In this document: positions 11,165 to 22,425 of the stretch, piece by piece
Layout: every line of letters begins with the position of its first letter
How positions within the stretch are numbered: the stretch's first letter is position 1
From: Pachyseris speciosa
Taxonomy: Eukaryota > Cnidaria > Anthozoa > Scleractinia > Pachyseridae
Reading direction: 5' to 3'
NCBI GenBank assembly: GCA_016490735.1
Contig: JAEMWC010000098.1
Coordinates: 1,006,501-1,070,500 of the forward strand
Length of the DNA stretch: 64,000 nt
Notes under the pieces: generated by a model
The model's input: the letters and a program-made list of their open reading frames with translations, nothing else
What the model was told of the DNA's origin: nothing
Database searches by the model: none
Position numbers and translations under genes: made by a program

Positions 11165-12050
11165 TATGACCAATCTATGGGTAGTTATTGAGTGACATGT
11201 ATATCTCTCTAAACGTATTAACCCCAATACAAATCATTAACTTTCATAAAAGAGTCCTGCTCAGCTAATTAGTATGCACTAACTTTGATAAAGATCTCCA
11301 CTGAAGAACATGACAAACACGACTGCTGCTGCTTGGAATCCTTTTGAAAGACAACATGCAAATGCATTGCAAGCTGTTCAACGCTGCGCTATAAGATTTG
11401 TCTACTCCGATTATTCGAGATTCTCCAGCAGATTCCATGCAGCAGATTCTCGGTTGGGACAATCTTCAGGTCCGTCGGCAGTGCTACAACGATGATGTTT
11501 AAAGCCGTGCACAATCAGGCTCACCTGATATTTCCAGCATCCGTTACTTTAGCTTATTGTGGCAATCGTTCCAACCACCCTCACTGATAAGCTTCGACAT
11601 AGTTTTGCCCACACTAATGTAAACAAGTTTTCCTTTTTCCCACATATTATCCCCCTTTGGAGTATTCTTCCCATGTCTGCTGTTAATATCGAGTCCGTTA
11701 CCGCTTTACAAACGAATGTTTTGCCAACCATAAGACAATATTATAATACAACGCAAATATTTATTGGTCGTATCATTTAATTCAGGTATTTAGTTTTTCA
11801 TGTTAATCTATTTTTAGTCTCTGAATTAGTTAAGTTTCCTTTTTGTCCTCTTTCTTTTTTGTCGCTGACTGTTTTAATATCCGGTATAGTCTCTCGACTT
11901 CTAGGATTGTTAAATATGTCTTTATGTAAGTATTTATGTAAAGTAAGATAAAATATTCGCCTCCGAACTTCATGGGCTTTAAAACGGCTCGCCTGCGGCT
12001 CATCGTTTTCAATGACCATAAAGGTCTCCCGTTCATATTTTATCTATTAC
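11165..12050 (+). mobile_element. Insertion carrying a non-LTR retrotransposon 3' end
   Basis: Plus-strand translation across frame breaks from about 11310 to 11780 gives the C-terminal end of a LINE reverse-transcriptase protein: a VQRCAIRFV-like segment, then SFFPHIIPLWSILP-type residues. This matches the conserved tail after the RT domain of CR1/L2/Jockey-type elements. The 3' part (11781-12050) is presumably its untranslated tail. Unit A near 55310-55325 lacks this block and reads straight through, so it inserted after the duplication or was lost there. Confidence 0.65.
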
Positions 12051-12107
12051 ATAAACCTCGTTATTTTAACCGTCTTCCCGGTTAACCTCCCCTTTAAGTT
12101 TTACGCG

Positions 12108-13412
12108 TGGAGCTGAAGGAGACAAGCCCAGTGGCTTAACATCACTGACCAATAACACGAGAATCTTCCCTGAAGGAGGCAAGGCCAATGGCTTAACATT
12201 ACTGACAAATAACACGAGAATCTACACTGAAGGAGAAAAGGCCAATGGCTTAACATCACTGACCAAGAGGCCAAAGGCTTAATATCACTGATCAATAACA
12301 CGAGAATCTACACTGAAGAAGACAAGGCCGATGGCTTAACATCACTGACCAATAACACAAGAATCTACACTGAAGGAGACAAGGCCAATGGCTCAGCATC
12401 ACTGACCAATAACACAAGAATCTACACTGAAGGAGACAAGGCCAATGGCTCAGCATCACTGACCAATAACACAAGAATCTACACTGAAGGAGACAAGGCC
12501 AATGGCTTAACATCACTGACCAATAACACAAGAATCTACACTGAAGGAGACAAGGCCAATGGCTCAGCATCACTGACCAATAACACGAGAATCTACTCTG
12601 AAGGAGACGAGGGCAATGGCTTAACATCACTGAGCAATAACACGAGAATCTACACTGAAGGAGACAAGCCCAATGGCTTAACATCACTGACCAATAACAC
12701 CAGAATCTACACTAAAGGAGACAAGTCCAATGGCTTAACATCACTGACCAATAACACAAGAATCTACACTGAAGCAGACAAGGCCAATGGCTTAACATCA
12801 GAGACGAATAACACGAGAATCTCACTGAAGGAGACAAGGCCAATGGCTTAGCATCACTGACCAATAACACGAGAATTTACTCTGAAGGAGACGAGGGCAA
12901 TGGCTTAACATCACTGACCAATAACACAAGAATCTACACGGAAGGAGACTAGGCCAATGGCGTAGCATCACTGACCAATAACACGAGAATCTACTCTGAA
13001 GGAGACGAGGGTAATGGCTTAACATCACTGAGCAATAACACGAGAATCTACACTGAAGGAGACAAGGCCAATGGCTTGAACTCACTGACTAATAACACGA
13101 GAATCTACACTGAAGGAGACAAGGCCAATGCCTCAACATAACTGAACATTAACACGAGAATCTAAACTGAAGGAGACAAGGCCAATGGCTCAGCATCACT
13201 GACCAATAACACGAGAATCTACACTGAAGGAGACAAGGCCAATGGCTCAGCATCGCTGACCAATAACACGAGAATCTACACGGAAGGAGACGAGGGCAAT
13301 GGCTTAACATCACTGAGCAATAACACGAGAATCTAAACTGAAGGAGACAAGGCCAATGGCTTAACATCACTGACGAAAAACACGAGAATCTAAACTGAAG
13401 GAGATGAACTAA
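12108..13412. repeat. 57-base minisatellite, about 23 copies, intronic
   Basis: The unit GAAGGAGACAAGGCCAATGG, continuing through CTTAACATCACTGACCAATA to ACACGAGAATCTACACT, repeats head to tail with about 57-base periodicity and few changes. Because 57 is divisible by three, long antisense frames with a 19-residue repeat appear. They are by-products. The array lies between the 50-base exon (14012-14061) and the ubiquitin-like exon (10234-10589), inside an intron. Unit A has about one related unit at 55400-55450, so the array expanded in unit B only. Confidence 0.93.
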
Positions 13413-14011
13413 TGAAGCAAATGTTGAGCACACCACCAGCTTAATCTCACTGGAACCTGGTTATCGGTCCGGTGAAAGGCCAGTTTTGAATCAGAACAGA
13501 ACAGTACAGAATCCTTTATTTACTTTTAGGCTCAGGGTAACCCTTTCAGATGCTCAAAAGCGACCTGCTATCAACAGAAGCCCTGAGCACGATTACCTAA
13601 ATATACACAGTAGATGCTAAAACAATTATAAATATGATTAAGAGTTTGATTAAGAATACTAAGATAACAAACAATAATATCAACCAGGACCTTCCTCTCA
13701 GCAGTCAAAATCTCCAGCAACTGAGCTAACTACAGGTAACCCAATCGTAGTATGTGAGGCCTGGGGTCTTGCATACTACGATTGCTTTGCCTGTGAACCT
13801 ACCTCGCAGCGGTACTAAATTAAAAAAACTTTGGTGCTAATCAGATACTAACATAAACATTAGCAAAGAAGCCAAGTTTAGAGGATCAAATTTTCAACTT
13901 ACCGTTAAAGCTCTATTAAGTTCCCCCTCCTCTCTAATACTGCAGTTTACACTGAACAGTGTTTACGGCTGTTGCCTTCTTGGAAAAGTAAAAGAAAATG
14001 ACAATACTCAC
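13413..14011. other. Intron stretch with a long hairpin
   Basis: No gene is seen. A near-perfect inverted repeat, with arms of about 25 bases around AATCGTAGTATG and CATACTACGATTG, spans 13733-13796. Unit A keeps only part of it, near 55595-55625. Confidence 0.5.
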
Positions 14012-14061
14012 CGAATGCTTCAACAAGTTCACTTTCTTTCTCAGTTGTGTAGAAAGACGAT
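14012..14061 (-). CDS. 50-base linking exon, unit B
   Basis: The exon is bounded by an acceptor (CTCGTAG, AG at 14062-14063) and a donor (GTGAGTATTG, GT at 14010-14011). It encodes SSFYTTEKESELVEAF. It enters in phase 2 from the exon at 14655-15003 and leaves in phase 1 into the ubiquitin-like exon at 10589. The same length, phases and nearly the same peptide occur in unit A at 57633-57682. Conservation of such a short exon in both copies argues that it is truly spliced. The peptide is acidic and looks like a linker. Confidence 0.75.
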
Positions 14062-14654
14062 CTACGAGACAAAAAGAAATTAAACAAGAACAAAATTTCG
14101 GTTCGAGTTTGTGAATACAGTTCTGTCGTGATTCCCTCACTGGCTTTGCCATATTTCAACGAAGTATGGGAGTGACGAGGAAGGCTTAATTTCACTATAC
14201 TCCGCTAAAAGTAGATACTAGCGTTCGCGTAAGCGTAAACATGACCTCAAACATAACATAGAAGAACGAAATAACTTCCTATTCTCATGAAACAATTTCA
14301 TAGTAGTGGAGAAGAGCGGGATTGAACGGTTGATTTCGCTTTAAGTCTAGCGATCGAGGAAAAATGCTTCATGAAATTCGTAATTTTGGATCTTTTTATC
14401 CTTAATTATGATGATCTGTAAGCCAGATACAAAGTTCAGTTACTCCTTGGCGATTGTATTGTCCTGTGTGATTTAATGAATGATACCAAACAGCATATCG
14501 TTACGTCACGAGCGTGCCTGGAACAGATCGATTGGTCTTGCCTGTGAGGTGACATGAAAATGCGTGTCGATAAAGTAACAGATTGGCGTTTTTCAGTCTT
14601 CTGAACCAACTGCCCACTTAAGGCCCGCATAAATTATATTTCATTACCATTTAC

Positions 14655-15003
14655 CTTATCTCATCAAATGTTTCCTCAACTTCTCCCCTATTTGCGATGG
14701 ATGCGTTCAATTCCTCCTTGAATCCAATGCTTCTTAGCTCCCTTTTCAATCTCTCTTGCGCCTCTTGTTTCTCAAATTCCAGCAGAAACGTAAGAAATCT
14801 CAGTCTTGAACTGCACCCCAGGGTGACGAGAACCGAACCAACTGAAATACTCTGGAGCTGAATCCCGGGTGCTTCCAATGCGCTTCTTGTCGCTCTTTCA
14901 ACTAGCTCCGGCTGTTTGGAAAGAAGCTCTTCCAAAGCTCCACAAATTTTAAGCGAAAAAGAGAAAGAAAAGTGCAAAACATGCCCGAGTGGTTCGTCAA
15001 CTT
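14655..15003 (-). CDS. TRADD-N-like (second type) exon, unit B
   Basis: This 349-base exon lies between an acceptor (CTTCTAACAG, AG at 15004-15005) with a strong pyrimidine tract and a donor (AG|GTAAATGG, GT at 14653-14654). It enters in phase 1 from the triple ubiquitin-like exon and leaves in phase 2 into the 50-base exon. The protein has a helix (ALEELLSKQPELVERATR), a strand-rich centre (SISVGSVLVTLGC) and a long charged helix with FLLEFEKQEAQERLKREL. This helix-strand order, with alternating hydrophobics, resembles the N-terminal domain of TRADD and relatives. The assignment is by pattern and is weaker than for 34935-35465. A close paralogue is at 58576-58924. Confidence 0.7.
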
Positions 15004-15880
15004 CTGTTAGAAGTCGGGTTGAAGAAAAGAAAGAAAAGCTTGAATTAAATTTGGAGCAATAAGTCAAAATAAATAAATAACGTACTAATCATTAAATTAA
15101 AATCAACATCGAATTTAATTAAACAAGTGTTGTACGAAGAGTTGGAATGCACACCTGAATGAGTAAAATAGAATTATATTTGATAGAGTTGTGCCCCCAA
15201 ATCCCTCACAAAATCTGAGGAAAGCTAGGCCAACCCACCAAATGCTTCTATCTGATGGAATTTTCGCGCTATCATTAACATGCACACAATCAATCAACTG
15301 GAAGTAAAATGCTATTCTAGAAGGAATGTTACCTGTTACTTTTATTTGAATTATTTATTTCAAGTTATTTAAGTGGGATGCCTGTGAACTAGTTAAAGCA
15401 GATAAGTGCATTTCCACTATAACCAAAGCATTTACATTTACAAGGACAACACTCGTCTGTAATAGATAATTTACTCGAAAAACTAAAAAGCTTGTACTAT
15501 AAGGAAGAGTTCCGTAACTTTGGTATGAAACAATTAGCGACCAATGGTATTCTATAAAAATCACAGAGAAACAAAATTCTTCTCCATCTAATTACCTGAA
15601 GCTAGCCACGCCTAGCTCATCACAACATAGATACTACAAATAAAAAGCCCACGCCAATTAACAAACCAACTAGTTTACAGGAAAAATGAAACACGGGCCC
15701 AAGGTTTTAAAACTGCCAAACGAAGCGTACAAAATCAAACACTTTTAAAACCAGTGTCACGGACTTACTGCCCTAGTGTGGCCCATAAAATAAGTTCCGT
15801 TTTTACAATAGATTCGAAAACAACGGTACTGTGTTAAGTCGTACTATTCTGACAGTGAAATACATATACAAAAGACGTAC
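15004..15880. other. Intron of unit B without other features
   Basis: The sequence separates the TRADD-N-like exon from the triple ubiquitin-like exon. It is AT-rich, and small minus-strand frames at 15115-15564 look fortuitous. Confidence 0.55.
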
Positions 15881-16624
15881 CATCAATGTCCACTTCACTT
15901 AAAGTTGAACCCGTCTGAATAGTGCACTTCGCAAGAGTCGCGTCATCATCGAGTTGTCTCCCATCATAAGCCAAAGTAGCCTTTTTCCCGAGTGGGAAGC
16001 CTTCCATCTTCACTCTTTTCCTCTTCACCGTCCTAATAGAGTCACTTGGTAGCACGGCCAATTCGATTTTCCTTCCGGACAGCGGTTTGATAAATATTTC
16101 CATTGCCATGTGTACGATGGATTTGTGGCGAATTAAGTAGTCTAGAAGATCCTGATCATCATCAAGAATGCTGTCACCAAAGACAAGACGTTGTTGGTCT
16201 GGTGGAATACCCTCTTTGCGTTGAATCTGTTTCTTCACCGCCTCAATCCGATCAAATGGTTTCACTGCAAGGGTGATGGCACCGGCCAACGTTCTTATAC
16301 CGATTTCAATCACAATTGCGCTAGTTACTTCCAAGTCCAGCATGTATCCATCACGAATGCTGTAATCACTCAGAGCGTGGTCATCTTCCAGGGTCTCCCC
16401 ACTAAGGCGGAGAAGTTGCTTGTCTGGTGGAATCTTGGACTTCTCTTCAATTTTCGTCTTCAACTTCTTAATAGAATCACTTCTATTAACAGTTAAAACA
16501 AAATAGTCACCAATAAAGCCCACTTCTATCACGACTTCAATGCCACCAGCACGAGTATCGCCCTCAGTGTGTGCGGCAGACACATCATAACTTTCTTTTG
16601 TCTGCATCGGTAAACGTGTTGTAC
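15881..16624 (-). CDS. Exon with three tandem ubiquitin-like domains
   Basis: This 744-base exon is symmetrical, phase 1 at both ends. The acceptor is TTTTCTTTTAG (AG at 16625-16626) and the donor G|GTACGT (GT at 15879-15880). After a roughly 25-residue lead it encodes three consecutive ubiquitin-like folds of about 75 residues. Hallmarks are KIPPDKQLLRLSGETLEDD in the first and EGIPPDQQRLVFGDSILDDD in the second. The third is more divergent, with DGRQLDDDATL. None ends in Gly-Gly, so processing into free ubiquitin-like units or conjugation is unlikely. They probably serve as an interaction module. Apparent Met residues at 16652 and 16603 are not the true start, because the exon is internal. 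It joins in frame to 14655-15003, the shared split codon reading Glu. Confidence 0.85.
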
Positions 16625-16799
16625 CTAAAAGAAAACAAATTTGGTCATTCATTATAACGTACGTAGTCTTCTGTCTGTTAAAAGAAATTCTTTCCTTTGG
16701 CTTTCAGAACTGAGAATACAAAGGTCCAAGTGAATTTTTACCACCTCGTGGCTTGGAACAAAAGAAGGAGTGCAACGTGTTGCAAGGGTTTATTAAGAT

Positions 16800-17035
16800 T
16801 ATCAACGGAGTTGATAATGTAAATTGGCCACCGTAAAGAGATTCAAAAGGGCGCTGATGTTTCGAGCGTTAGCCCCGCTTCGTCGGAGCTAATCACGAAG
16901 GGCCAGTAACGCTCGAAACGTCATGTTTTTGAATCACTTCACGGTGGTCAGTTTACGTTATCAACTCCGTTGATAAAATTAAATTTTCGTGTTTCACTCC
17001 CCCACCGACGCAGCACCACAGTTTCTTCAGAAACT
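16800..17035. repeat. Foldback repeat of the ATCAACGGAGTTGAT family
   Basis: Arms TATCAACGGAGTTGATAATG (16800-) and its complement (ending 16976) enclose a second inverted pair built on GTTTCGAGCGTTAGCCC and its partner. A related single copy lies at 48782-48927. The 3' flank near 17000-17033 (GACGCAGCACCACAGTTTCT) is shared by both. The family may be the end region of a Penelope-like element, given the GIY-YIG remnant just downstream. Confidence 0.65.
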
Positions 17036-17309
17036 GATCCACTTTATTTATTAAGATTTTATCCATTAGGCAATAAAAAGCCACACAGCAGTGCTACTTG
17101 TTACCATTTTAAGCTGTCGTTTTCCCCTCATCTCATGCGAGGTTGCGTGAACGCATCAAGCAATTCATCTGCACATAGCAGTAAACTTGTGGAACTTATT
17201 TATTATTCATACTTTCTACCGTAATTCCTTGTTTTCTGCTCATTTTTCTAGGTACGGCTTCTGGTTCTATCACGAGCAGTTGCACTGGTTGAAATCACAG
17301 AAATTATTA

Positions 17310-17450
17310 TCCCGTTGACGCTGTTGACCCAAATGAAGAGGACAGAATGGTTTACAAGATATCTTGCAAATAAATGCGGTAAAGTTTATGTTGGTGAAAC
17401 GGTGTGTGCATGACCGGATAAGGAAAATGACAGAACTTTCCTTTTTGCTG
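17310..17450 (+). pseudogene. GIY-YIG-like remnant (possible Penelope-like element)
   Basis: On the plus strand two frames give MVYKISCK and then CGKVYVGET, close to the start of a GIY-YIG endonuclease domain (VYxIxC...KVYVGET). A stop and a frame break separate and end them. GIY-YIG modules of this style occur in Penelope-like retroelements. No reverse transcriptase is visible alongside. Confidence 0.45.
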
Positions 17451-20400
17451 GCATTAAATGGAGCAGCAACGCGTATATGTCGAAAACGGCGAGCAATTTT
17501 TTTTTTAAGATTTTGCGACACTGACCTAAATGAAATAAATCATTATTTCGTTTTATCTGTACTCAAACAATTTTGTTCAAAATACGGTTTCATTTCTAAA
17601 GGAACAGACCTCTTGTCTTGTTTTAAATAACTGAGTGTTTTGCCTCCGTTCATTTGTGACGTTTGCATCCTTTGAGAAAAAATATAGTTAAGTATCTTGT
17701 GAACGTATTTAAACCTCGATGCGAACTTTTCATGCCAATCCAATTATCATACGTGCTTTTGAGTCAACAAATTGAAATTATCATACGTGCTTTTGATTCC
17801 TGATTCGGGATCGGCGTGGTAATAAATTACTTCTCCCACAACTGTTGGGGAATCATTTAATCTAGTGGGCATAATTAAAAGTCTTCTACTTTGCTAGTGG
17901 TCTCCACCCATAAATTAAATTCGTTTAGGATCCTTGCGAGGAAATCGATGCATTCTGAACAGGAAAATCCAGGGCAGATATCCGACTCATATTTCTTCAT
18001 TCTAAAACAATTTTACATCTTAAGTTGCAACAAAAATGGATGTAAAGAAAATACAAATAACATCTGACCATATCTCTTAGCAACCAGACTTGGCACAAAA
18101 ACTGAAAACTAGAAGCTAGAGGAAACCTACCGTGAGGCTCTGAAGTAGAACAATGGAAAAGATATAGGTTCTATCAGATAAGGCGTAATAAGTCACATTT
18201 ACGAATTGTTCTCTTTACTATGATTCAGTGTCTTTTCGACTGACAGTCAAGGATTTTACCAGCTCAATTCACAGAGAGATTTCTCAGTAAATCACAATTC
18301 AAGGACCGCAAAAATTCGAGTCACGGGGTCACGAAAGAAAATCACATTTGGCCATATTATTCACACACAGAAATAAATTAAGTTTCTTATTTTGTTTGTG
18401 CTATAACATAAAAACAGCGTCGTGTGACGTTTGCTTCCTCGCAATTCACATATCAAAATTTATTGTAAAGTACATAATTTAATTTCGTTTGCTATTTTTT
18501 CATTCGCTTAAATTATTGGCTTAAAATTACTCTAAAATAATGACGATAAAGAAAATAACTTTCAGCTAGGCAAATTTAACATGATTGAACGTTCAGTTTT
18601 TGCAGCCTCGTTTAAAATATCGTCTTCCTTGAAATCAGTTCAGTGCTGTAATGAACAGCCCTGGCAGAAGGCATACTGTCTTACAAAAACTTCCGCAAAG
18701 TGGATAGTTCCTCATCTTCAGTTGAACTGTCGCATTGAACCTTTTGTTGGCAGCGCATAGCCAGAAATCCAAGACAGTCAGCGGATTGAACGGCGGGCGC
18801 GTATATTTTGATATTCAACATGGCGGGCGGACAAATGAAGGCTATTATTGTTGTTTACATGCTCTTTGCTTCGCTACTTTTAAGGATTATTGATCGAAAT
18901 GTATCCAGTATCCACAAAATCAATTTACCAAGTTTGAAATGATTTAATTGGTGTTACATCAGACTTGGGATATTTGAATATTTTCCTGTACTTCCTTCGA
19001 TAATTACTTCGAGGTTCCCGCTATTTTTCGAAATTCGGCCTGTTCATCATATAGCAAGTACCTAACTTGTTATGGGGAATACAACTGACCACTGAAAACA
19101 CGTTAAAACAATATGGCGACAGTAGTGGAATGAAAGCAAACCTCTCGAAGATGCATTTTTCCTCCGTAATGGCTTCATCTCGGCTCGTCTCGCATTTCTG
19201 GAAAATGCCACTATTTACATAAACAACGCACGATGTTAAGGAAATTTATTAGAGCCAAAAATATTAGTTTTTGCGAGCTCTGTATCTTATCTTTTGAATA
19301 AGATCGTGGGGAATTAATTCAGTGCAGTTGTTTCTTCGAAGCCGACTACGGAAACCATAAAGGTAAGATCTATTTAAAGGAACATTGAGAGAAAAGTGTT
19401 GCTACTTTATGAGATGATTTCGATCAAAAGGGCACCGTTTAGAACTATTTTTTTCTCATATTTTACTCAATTACAACATGGTTCGAACTTGACTCTCTCT
19501 ACTAAAATCATGTGGAATACTTAGTTTTGTGCGGCTACGCCGCAAAATGCAAAACAATATTATTTTCCCCTCATTACCTTTATGTTTCGCCGCCATGTTA
19601 AATCCGTATGTGCGTGTTCCGCGCATGCTTGCGGCCATGTTGGAAGCCATGTTGTATGGGATTTCTGGCTATGGCTTCTAATAAATCAGTTTGGCTTAAC
19701 ATCCTTTCGTATGGTGTAAAACCAATTCTGACTCAACGAAGAGCAATTATAGTGTTTCTCTTTATGTGTATTCACCCCTTGGTCTTACACTAATTCCTCA
19801 GCACATCTCCTGATCACCGTGATTTTAAATCAAACACAATAACGCTTGCGCTCGGAATGAGTGGAGTTCAGTGTGAGAACATAATGTGGGGTTTGGAAGC
19901 CAATTAATGATGTAGCAAGAAGTTGACCAATGTAAAAAAGGAAAAATATACACGGTTTTATTTAATAGCGAATAACTGTCAACTTAAGTAGAATTTAAAC
20001 CAGCTACGAATTTGTCGTTACTGTCTTGGACCAATAACCGAGGAAACTGCAAAAGGCTATTTTGGCATGTGCTAATGTTGAAATAAGGTAATAATATCAC
20101 GTTGATGAACCTATTGTCCTTATTGTTTCTATAAAGGGGCAGTTTAGAGCAACTAACCATTACCATAAATCGTAGAGAAATTGCAATTTTCCACTCCTTT
20201 CTACTGAGTTTTCAGCTGTTGCCTTTCTGTTACACTTGTTATTGCCTAATTCAGTTTCCAACGGGAACGGCTTGAAAGTACATGTACAAGTTTCCACGGG
20301 AGAAAAAAAAAAACAAAGTCGAGGGAAAATCCACCCATCTCTGGCTAAACAGATATGCTGTTAATCGAAAAATTTAGGCTTTCTATCCGCTGCAGATCTA

Positions 20401-20990
20401 CTTCCGCTCAGTTTTTAATTAAAAGATTTTATTCAGGTTTTTATTCAGGTTTTCTTCAGTGCTTTCAGTAAAATAACTAGCTTGAAAAGAATTCCTACAG
20501 TGGTAGACTGGTTTCCTCATCATGAAAAGCGCCACTTATGTCCAGGATTACGAGCATTGGCAGAAATTTGCTAGCAAATCTCGATAGCAAAAGTAAAAAA
20601 GGAATTTTCCTGCAACTGCCGAAAGATCGTTAAACTCCGTAGGCAAATTCCGTAGGCAAATATCGCAAGAATAACAAATTTGGCAAACGAAGATAGAATG
20701 AGAAAGTGAAAAAGGCAAAGAGGGTTTCACCAAGCCGCGAATTTCGCAAAAATCGCAAAACAAGGATTTTGCATGCAACGACAAAATGCCTGTTAGCAAG
20801 AATCGCAAATATCGCAAAAGCGAATAACTTGCTGAGATTTAATTAACTAGCGTAACCAGTAAATTAATGTTTATTGCTTTCTTTTTACCAATTTTGACAT
20901 TATTTTCTTCTGCTAGTGAAAGTTATTCCAATTTCTTAACATTAGCTATAGCATGTTCACGTGACAGCCGAGTGGCAAATGCTTTAACCG
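17451..20990. other. 3.5 kb intronic or intergenic stretch, no gene recognised
   Basis: This AT-rich sequence lies within the 5.8 kb gap between exons 15881-16624 and 22426-22899. Small open frames at 17364, 17543, 19608, 19984 and 20548 show no family resemblance. Near 20620-20815 an irregular tract with repeated GCAAATATCGCAA-like words is present. No RNA gene or TIR element was recognised. Confidence 0.45.
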
Positions 20991-20995
20991 CCGAC

Positions 20996-21366
20996 CGGTT
21001 AGCTCAGTGGTAGAGCACCGGACTAGCGTGCGGGAGGTCGCGGGGTCAAACCCCGGCCGGACCAACACTCAGGGTCTTTAAATAATTGAGGAGAAAGTGC
21101 TCCTTTGTAATAACATCTGCAAATGGATAGACTTTCTATTTCTAGTCTTCTCGGATAAGGACGATAAACCGTAGGTCCCGTCTCACAACTCTTCATAATT
21201 GATTCTGTGTGACGTAAAAGAACCTACACACTGTTCGAAAAGAGTAGGGAACGTAGTTCCCGGTGTGGTGGTCTATCTCTCATCTGATGGTTAAATGCTA
21301 GGAGATATTAGCTGCATAAGCTACTCTTAAATCCGAGGGTAAATAAAGTAATGTATGTATGTATCG
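20996..21366 (+). mobile_element. tRNA-derived SINE, apparently full length
   Basis: The head (20998-21066) is tRNA-like: A box GGTTAGCTCAGTGGTAGAGC and B box GGGGTCAAACCCC, closest in pattern to tRNA-Ala, with mismatched anticodon arm. A central body of about 290 bases includes GAGTAGGGAACGTAGTTCCC, typical of a family of metazoan SINEs with a conserved central domain. It ends in a short (ATGT)n tail at 21349-21364. Head, body and simple-repeat tail make a SINE more likely than a tRNA gene. Confidence 0.8.
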
Positions 21367-21677
21367 GCGTAAATCGGAAGGCGAGCGGAAGGCGAGCGGG
21401 CCTAGGTTTGCTTGGGTAAGCTGATGAACAGGTATTTAATTAAGCCAAAGAAACTTATTCTGCATCAAAAAATTTACTATTCTTTTAGTGTTAAAATTAT
21501 TTTTGGTTGCAGAAAATTATTTTTCATAGTCCTAATGTTAAACTCGTTTCCATGCTCTCTCTTCCTGCAAATCGCCCACCTCAGACCCTGGGAACATGGT
21601 ATTACTAACCTGAGATAACCTTAATTATAACGTAAACATCATCAACTCGTGTCATGAAGTCATCGTCCAACGTAATT

Positions 21678-21963
21678 GGGAGCTTAAGAATCGACGACGG
21701 TAACGGCAGCGAGAATGTCATTTCAAAATGTAACTTCTCGTTGTTGCAACTCTTTCGCGACTTGTAATGTGGGCGAACTATGTAGGAACTACGTTACTGT
21801 GGCCGGCGATGAAGTAAAGAAAAGGACGTTCAACACAAAACCTTGAGTTTGGTCATTTCACGTTGCTGTTTTGCAGAGTACGAGAAAGAAATGTACCAAA
21901 AATGTAAAACGCACGTGCAGAGCGATTGTTTTTGCTGTTGCCGTCGTCGTTGCTTAAGCTCCC
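21678..21963. mobile_element. MITE with GGGAGCTTAAG termini (copy 1)
   Basis: The ends GGGAGCTTAAGAATCGACGA and, inverted, TCGTCGTTGCTTAAGCTCCC form long imperfect TIRs. The inside holds CATTTCACGTTGCTGTTTTG and GTAAAACGCACGTGCAGAGC, which recur in the other family members at 24422-24781, 28282-28643 and 28644-28877. No coding capacity is seen. Confidence 0.8.
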
Positions 21964-22095
21964 TGTTGTTTTCCAGAGGACGGGAAAGAAATGTATCAAA
22001 ATGTGAAAGCACGAGCAGAGCGATTGTATTTGCTCATTAAACCTATCGTAATGTGGTGTTCTCGGTGTCGTCGTCGATGTTTAAGCTCCGTAATG
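21964..22095. repeat. Partial second copy of the GGGAGCTTAAG MITE
   Basis: The 3' half of the same family is repeated in direct orientation right after copy 1, ending in a decayed terminus (GTTTAAGCTCCG). This suggests local tandem duplication within the element. Confidence 0.65.
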
Positions 22096-22425
22096 TCCAA
22101 TGAACGCAGAAAGAAGTCAACTGCGTATCAGCAGCACGTACACAAACAGATCAAACATTTTATACAAAACCATTTTCCGAAGACGTCAGGCCAAAACCGC
22201 TTGAATTATCATCAAGCAAGTTACAAAATCTTCTTAATTAACGTGAGCATTACCTGAACGCAACGAAGAATTGATTAATTTCAAGTAATATCCATGTACA
22301 GTAAGGCAATCGACGAAAACCTTTGTCATATTTCGCAAACAACCAAGTAAACTGAGGAAAACAAACTAACTAACAAAACAAAAGGGACGATTACATACTA
22401 CAAGTAGTAAAAAGGATCGACTTAC

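Noticed and set aside
12108..13412. Possible CRISPR-like array
   Set aside because: Units are contiguous without variable spacers, and the locus is eukaryotic with introns.
12101..13436. Several antisense frames with a 19-residue repeat (CYWSVMLSHWPCLLQCRFS type)
   Set aside because: By-product of a 57-base minisatellite inside an intron; frames are interrupted and lack any domain.
15115..15564. Small minus-strand frames in the unit B intron
   Set aside because: AT-rich, no domain pattern and no matching counterpart in unit A.
16625..16652. Start codon upstream of the triple ubiquitin-like exon
   Set aside because: A pyrimidine-rich acceptor ending TTTTAG lies between it and the domain; the exon is internal and phase matched.
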